NCBI GenBank assembly: GCA_009778355.1
Contig: WRJY01000202.1
Span: 1 to 7,074, forward strand
DNA from: Desulfovibrionaceae bacterium
GTDB taxonomy: Bacteria > Pseudomonadota > Gammaproteobacteria > Burkholderiales > Burkholderiaceae_C
Length of the DNA: 7,074 nt
Reading direction: 5' to 3'
In this document: positions 5,630 through 7,074 of the stretch, in pieces
Layout: every line of letters starts with the position of its first letter
Numbering within the stretch: position 1 is the first letter of the stretch
Position numbers and translations under genes: made by a program
Notes under the pieces: generated by a model
The model's database searches: none
Told to the model about the DNA's origin: nothing
What the model saw: only the letters and a program-made list of their open reading frames with translations

Positions 5630-6838
5630 ATGAGCAAGCAAATCCAGGACGCCTACATCGTCGCCGCCACGCGCACGCCCATCGGCAAGTCGCACAAGGG
5701 CTATTTCAAGAACACGCGGCCCGACGACTTGCTGGCCGCCGCGCTGCGCGCCGCGCTGGCGCAAGCGCCCGGGCTGGACCCGGCGGCCATCGAGGACATC
5801 GTCTGCGGCTGCGCCATTCCCGAGGCGCAGCAGGGCCTGAACGTGGCGCGCGTGGCCGCCGTGCTGGCCGGCCTGCCCAAGAGCGTGGGCGGCGTCACCG
5901 TCAACCGCTTCTGCGCTTCCGGCCTGTCGGCGGTGCAGATGGCCGCCGACCGCATCCGCGTCGGCGAGGCCGATGTGATGATCGCCGCCGGCGTCGAAAG
6001 CATGAGCATGGTGCCCATGATGGGCAACTCGCCCAGCCTGTCGCCCGCCATCTTTGCCAGCACCGCCAACGTCGATGACTACGGCATCGCCTACGGCATG
6101 GGCCTGACCGCCGAGAAGGTGGCCCTGCAATGGCGCATCACGCGCGAGCAGCAGGACGCCTTTGCGCTGCAATCCAACCAGCGCGCGGCGGCGGCCATCG
6201 CCGCCGGTCAGTTCAAGGACGAAATCACGCCCATCACCGTGACCGGGCGCGGCGTCGATCTGAAGACCGCGCAGGCCACGCTGACCGAGCGCAGCGTGGA
6301 CATCGACGAAGGCCCGCGCCCCGACACCAGCCTGGAGGGCCTGGCCAAGCTGCGCGCCGTGTTCGCCGCGCGCGGCAGCGTGACGGCGGGCAACAGCAGC
6401 CAGACCAGCGACGGCGCGGGCGCGCTGATCCTGGCCAGCGAGGCGGCGCTCAAGCGCTTCGGCCTGAAGCCGCTGGCGCGCTTCGTCAGCTTCGCGGCCC
6501 GGGGCGTGCCGCCGCAGATCATGGGCATCGGCCCGATCGAAGCCATTCCCGCCGCGCTGCGCCTGGCCGGCCTGAAGCAGGACGACATCGACTGGATCGA
6601 GCTCAACGAAGCCTTCGCCGCCCAATCGCTGGCGGTGATGAACACGCTGCAACTCGACCCCGCCAGGGTCAACCCGATGGGCGGCGCCATCGCTCTGGGC
6701 CACCCGCTGGGGGCCACCGGCGCTATCCGCTCGGCGACAGTGGTGCACGCGCTGCGCCGCCACAATAAGAAATACGGCATGGTCACCATGTGCGTGGGCA
6801 TGGGACAGGGCGCCGCCGGCATCTTCGAGCGCGTGTAA
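5630..6838 (+). CDS. fadA: Acetyl-CoA C-acyltransferase (3-ketoacyl-CoA thiolase)
   Basis: This thiolase carries out the last beta-oxidation step, cleaving 3-ketoacyl-CoA with CoA to give acetyl-CoA and a shortened acyl-CoA. At 402 residues it has normal family length. The nucleophilic Cys95 sits in NRFCASGLSA, followed by GVESMSMVPM (121-130). C-terminal motifs are NEAFAAQS (326-333), GGAIALGHPLGATG with His358 (351-364), and the second active-site cysteine Cys388 in MCVGMGQGAAG. The N-terminal AYIVAATRTPIGK is also typical. The ATG at 5630 is one base after the preceding TGA and has GAGGA at 5619-5623. Pairing directly with the hydratase/dehydrogenase gene argues for degradation rather than acetoacetyl-CoA synthesis. 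The symbol is given by role; the protein may be equally close to other thiolases such as FadI, and chain-length preference is not visible. Confidence 0.95.
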   Translation: MSKQIQDAYIVAATRTPIGKSHKGYFKNTRPDDLLAAALRAALAQAPGLDPAAIEDIVCGCAIPEAQQGLNVARVAAVLAGLPKSVGGVTVNRFCASGLSAVQMAADRIRVGEADVMIAAGVESMSMVPMMGNSPSLSPAIFASTANVDDYGIAYGMGLTAEKVALQWRITREQQDAFALQSNQRAAAAIAAGQFKDEITPITVTGRGVDLKTAQATLTERSVDIDEGPRPDTSLEGLAKLRAVFAARGSVTAGNSSQTSDGAGALILASEAALKRFGLKPLARFVSFAARGVPPQIMGIGPIEAIPAALRLAGLKQDDIDWIELNEAFAAQSLAVMNTLQLDPARVNPMGGAIALGHPLGATGAIRSATVVHALRRHNKKYGMVTMCVGMGQGAAGIFERV

Positions 6839-6871
6839 GCCATCCTGCGGAGCCAGCGCCGGAAATTGCTG

Positions 6872-6878
6872 AAAGGAG
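6872..6878 (+). promoter_or_regulatory. Ribosome binding site of the thioesterase gene
   Basis: AAAGGAG lies five bases before the ATG at 6884, in the 45-base gap after the thiolase stop. It is a strong site that fixes the start of the partial gene. I see no terminator or convincing promoter in this gap, so the gene probably continues the operon. Confidence 0.75.
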
Positions 6879-6883
6879 CATCG

Positions 6884-7074
6884 ATGGCGCATCCGTTCGA
6901 TCAGGCCGTGGCGCTGGCGCCGCAGGCCGATGGCAGCTTTGCCGGCCACTCTCACCCGGCCTATGCCAATATGGTGGGGCCGTTCGGCGGCATCACGGCG
7001 GCGCAGATGATGCAGGCCGTGCTGCTGCACCCCGCCCGGCTGGGCGAGCCGGTGGCGCTGACGGTGAACTTCGC
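6884..7074 (+). CDS. Acyl-CoA thioesterase family protein, 5' part only
   Basis: Only the first 63 codons are in the window; the frame is open to the edge. The protein begins MAHPFDQAVALAPQ and contains AYANMVGPFGGITAAQMMQA (27-46), then HPARLGEPVALTVNF. This resembles the N-terminal half of TesB-like double-hotdog thioesterases, in which the GPFGG segment leads into the central helix. Such enzymes hydrolyse acyl-CoA to free acid and CoA. In this operon it could release CoA when acyl-CoAs accumulate or handle intermediates that cannot be degraded further (inference). No catalytic residue can be assessed because the rest is missing. A strong AAAGGAG supports the ATG. Positions 6894-6916 recur almost exactly upstream of tetR. 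Confidence 0.82.
   Translation, partial: MAHPFDQAVALAPQADGSFAGHSHPAYANMVGPFGGITAAQMMQAVLLHPARLGEPVALTVNF
6894..6916 (+). repeat. Second copy of the near-repeat, inside the thioesterase start
   Basis: Codons 4-11 of the thioesterase gene match 153-175 at 21 of 23 bases. This copy is in a functional reading frame, so it is the likely source if the two are related. Confidence 0.45.

Larger units (their letters stand above)
975..7074 (+). other. Beta-oxidation operon
   Basis: Five genes in one direction are separated by -4, 14, 1 and 45 bases. No terminator-like hairpin followed by a T-tract lies between them. Overlapping or adjacent stop/start codons at 2768-2771 and 5626-5632 suggest translational coupling. 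The tetR gene, 45 bases upstream, may share the transcript, subject to the terminator-like element at 911-951. The operon continues past the window edge. Confidence 0.85.

Noticed and set aside
3169..5637. 822-codon open frame on the - strand
   Set aside because: It mirrors the fused hydroxyacyl-CoA dehydrogenase/hydratase gene, whose catalytic motifs prove the + strand frame; the antisense product is low-complexity and His-rich.
5549..7030. 493-codon open frame on the - strand
   Set aside because: It is antisense to the thiolase and the thioesterase start, with no domain resemblance and the same compositional artefact.

Overview
The window is GC-rich (about two-thirds G+C by eye) with a strong G/C third-position bias. 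It carries one compact block of genes on the + strand for fatty-acid (acyl-CoA) beta-oxidation. Protein sequences, gene order and composition suggest a betaproteobacterium of the order Burkholderiales, most likely Comamonadaceae (Acidovorax/Alicycliphilus-like). That placement is recognition from memory, not a database result.

Layout: 1-278 has no gene I can support. It holds an inverted repeat (162-195), a 23-bp segment nearly identical to the start of the last gene in the window (153-175 versus 6894-6916), and a plausible promoter with an imperfect palindromic operator (219-262). A TetR-family regulator follows (start uncertain, ending at 929). A small hairpin with a T-rich tract (911-951) spans its stop codon. 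Five tightly spaced genes then follow: a large DmdC/FadE-type acyl-CoA dehydrogenase (975-2771), a small secreted DUF2147 protein whose start overlaps the dehydrogenase stop (2768-3214), a fused 3-hydroxyacyl-CoA dehydrogenase/enoyl-CoA hydratase (3229-5628), a thiolase (5630-6838), and a hotdog-fold acyl-CoA thioesterase cut off by the window end (6884-7074+).

Together the enzymes cover every core step of a beta-oxidation turn: FAD-dependent oxidation, hydration, NAD-dependent oxidation and thiolytic cleavage. The thioesterase can release CoA from acyl-CoAs. The TetR protein probably senses an acyl-CoA and represses the cluster and itself; this is inferred from position and from the family. 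The main catalytic residues are present in the dehydrogenase, both halves of the fused enzyme and the thiolase, so the pathway looks functional.

This is mostly a conventional catabolic operon. The least explained points are the periplasmic DUF2147 protein translationally coupled into a cytoplasmic pathway, the terminator-like element between regulator and enzymes, and the near-repeat linking the region upstream of tetR to the thioesterase start. I saw no mobile element, CRISPR array, tRNA or rRNA.
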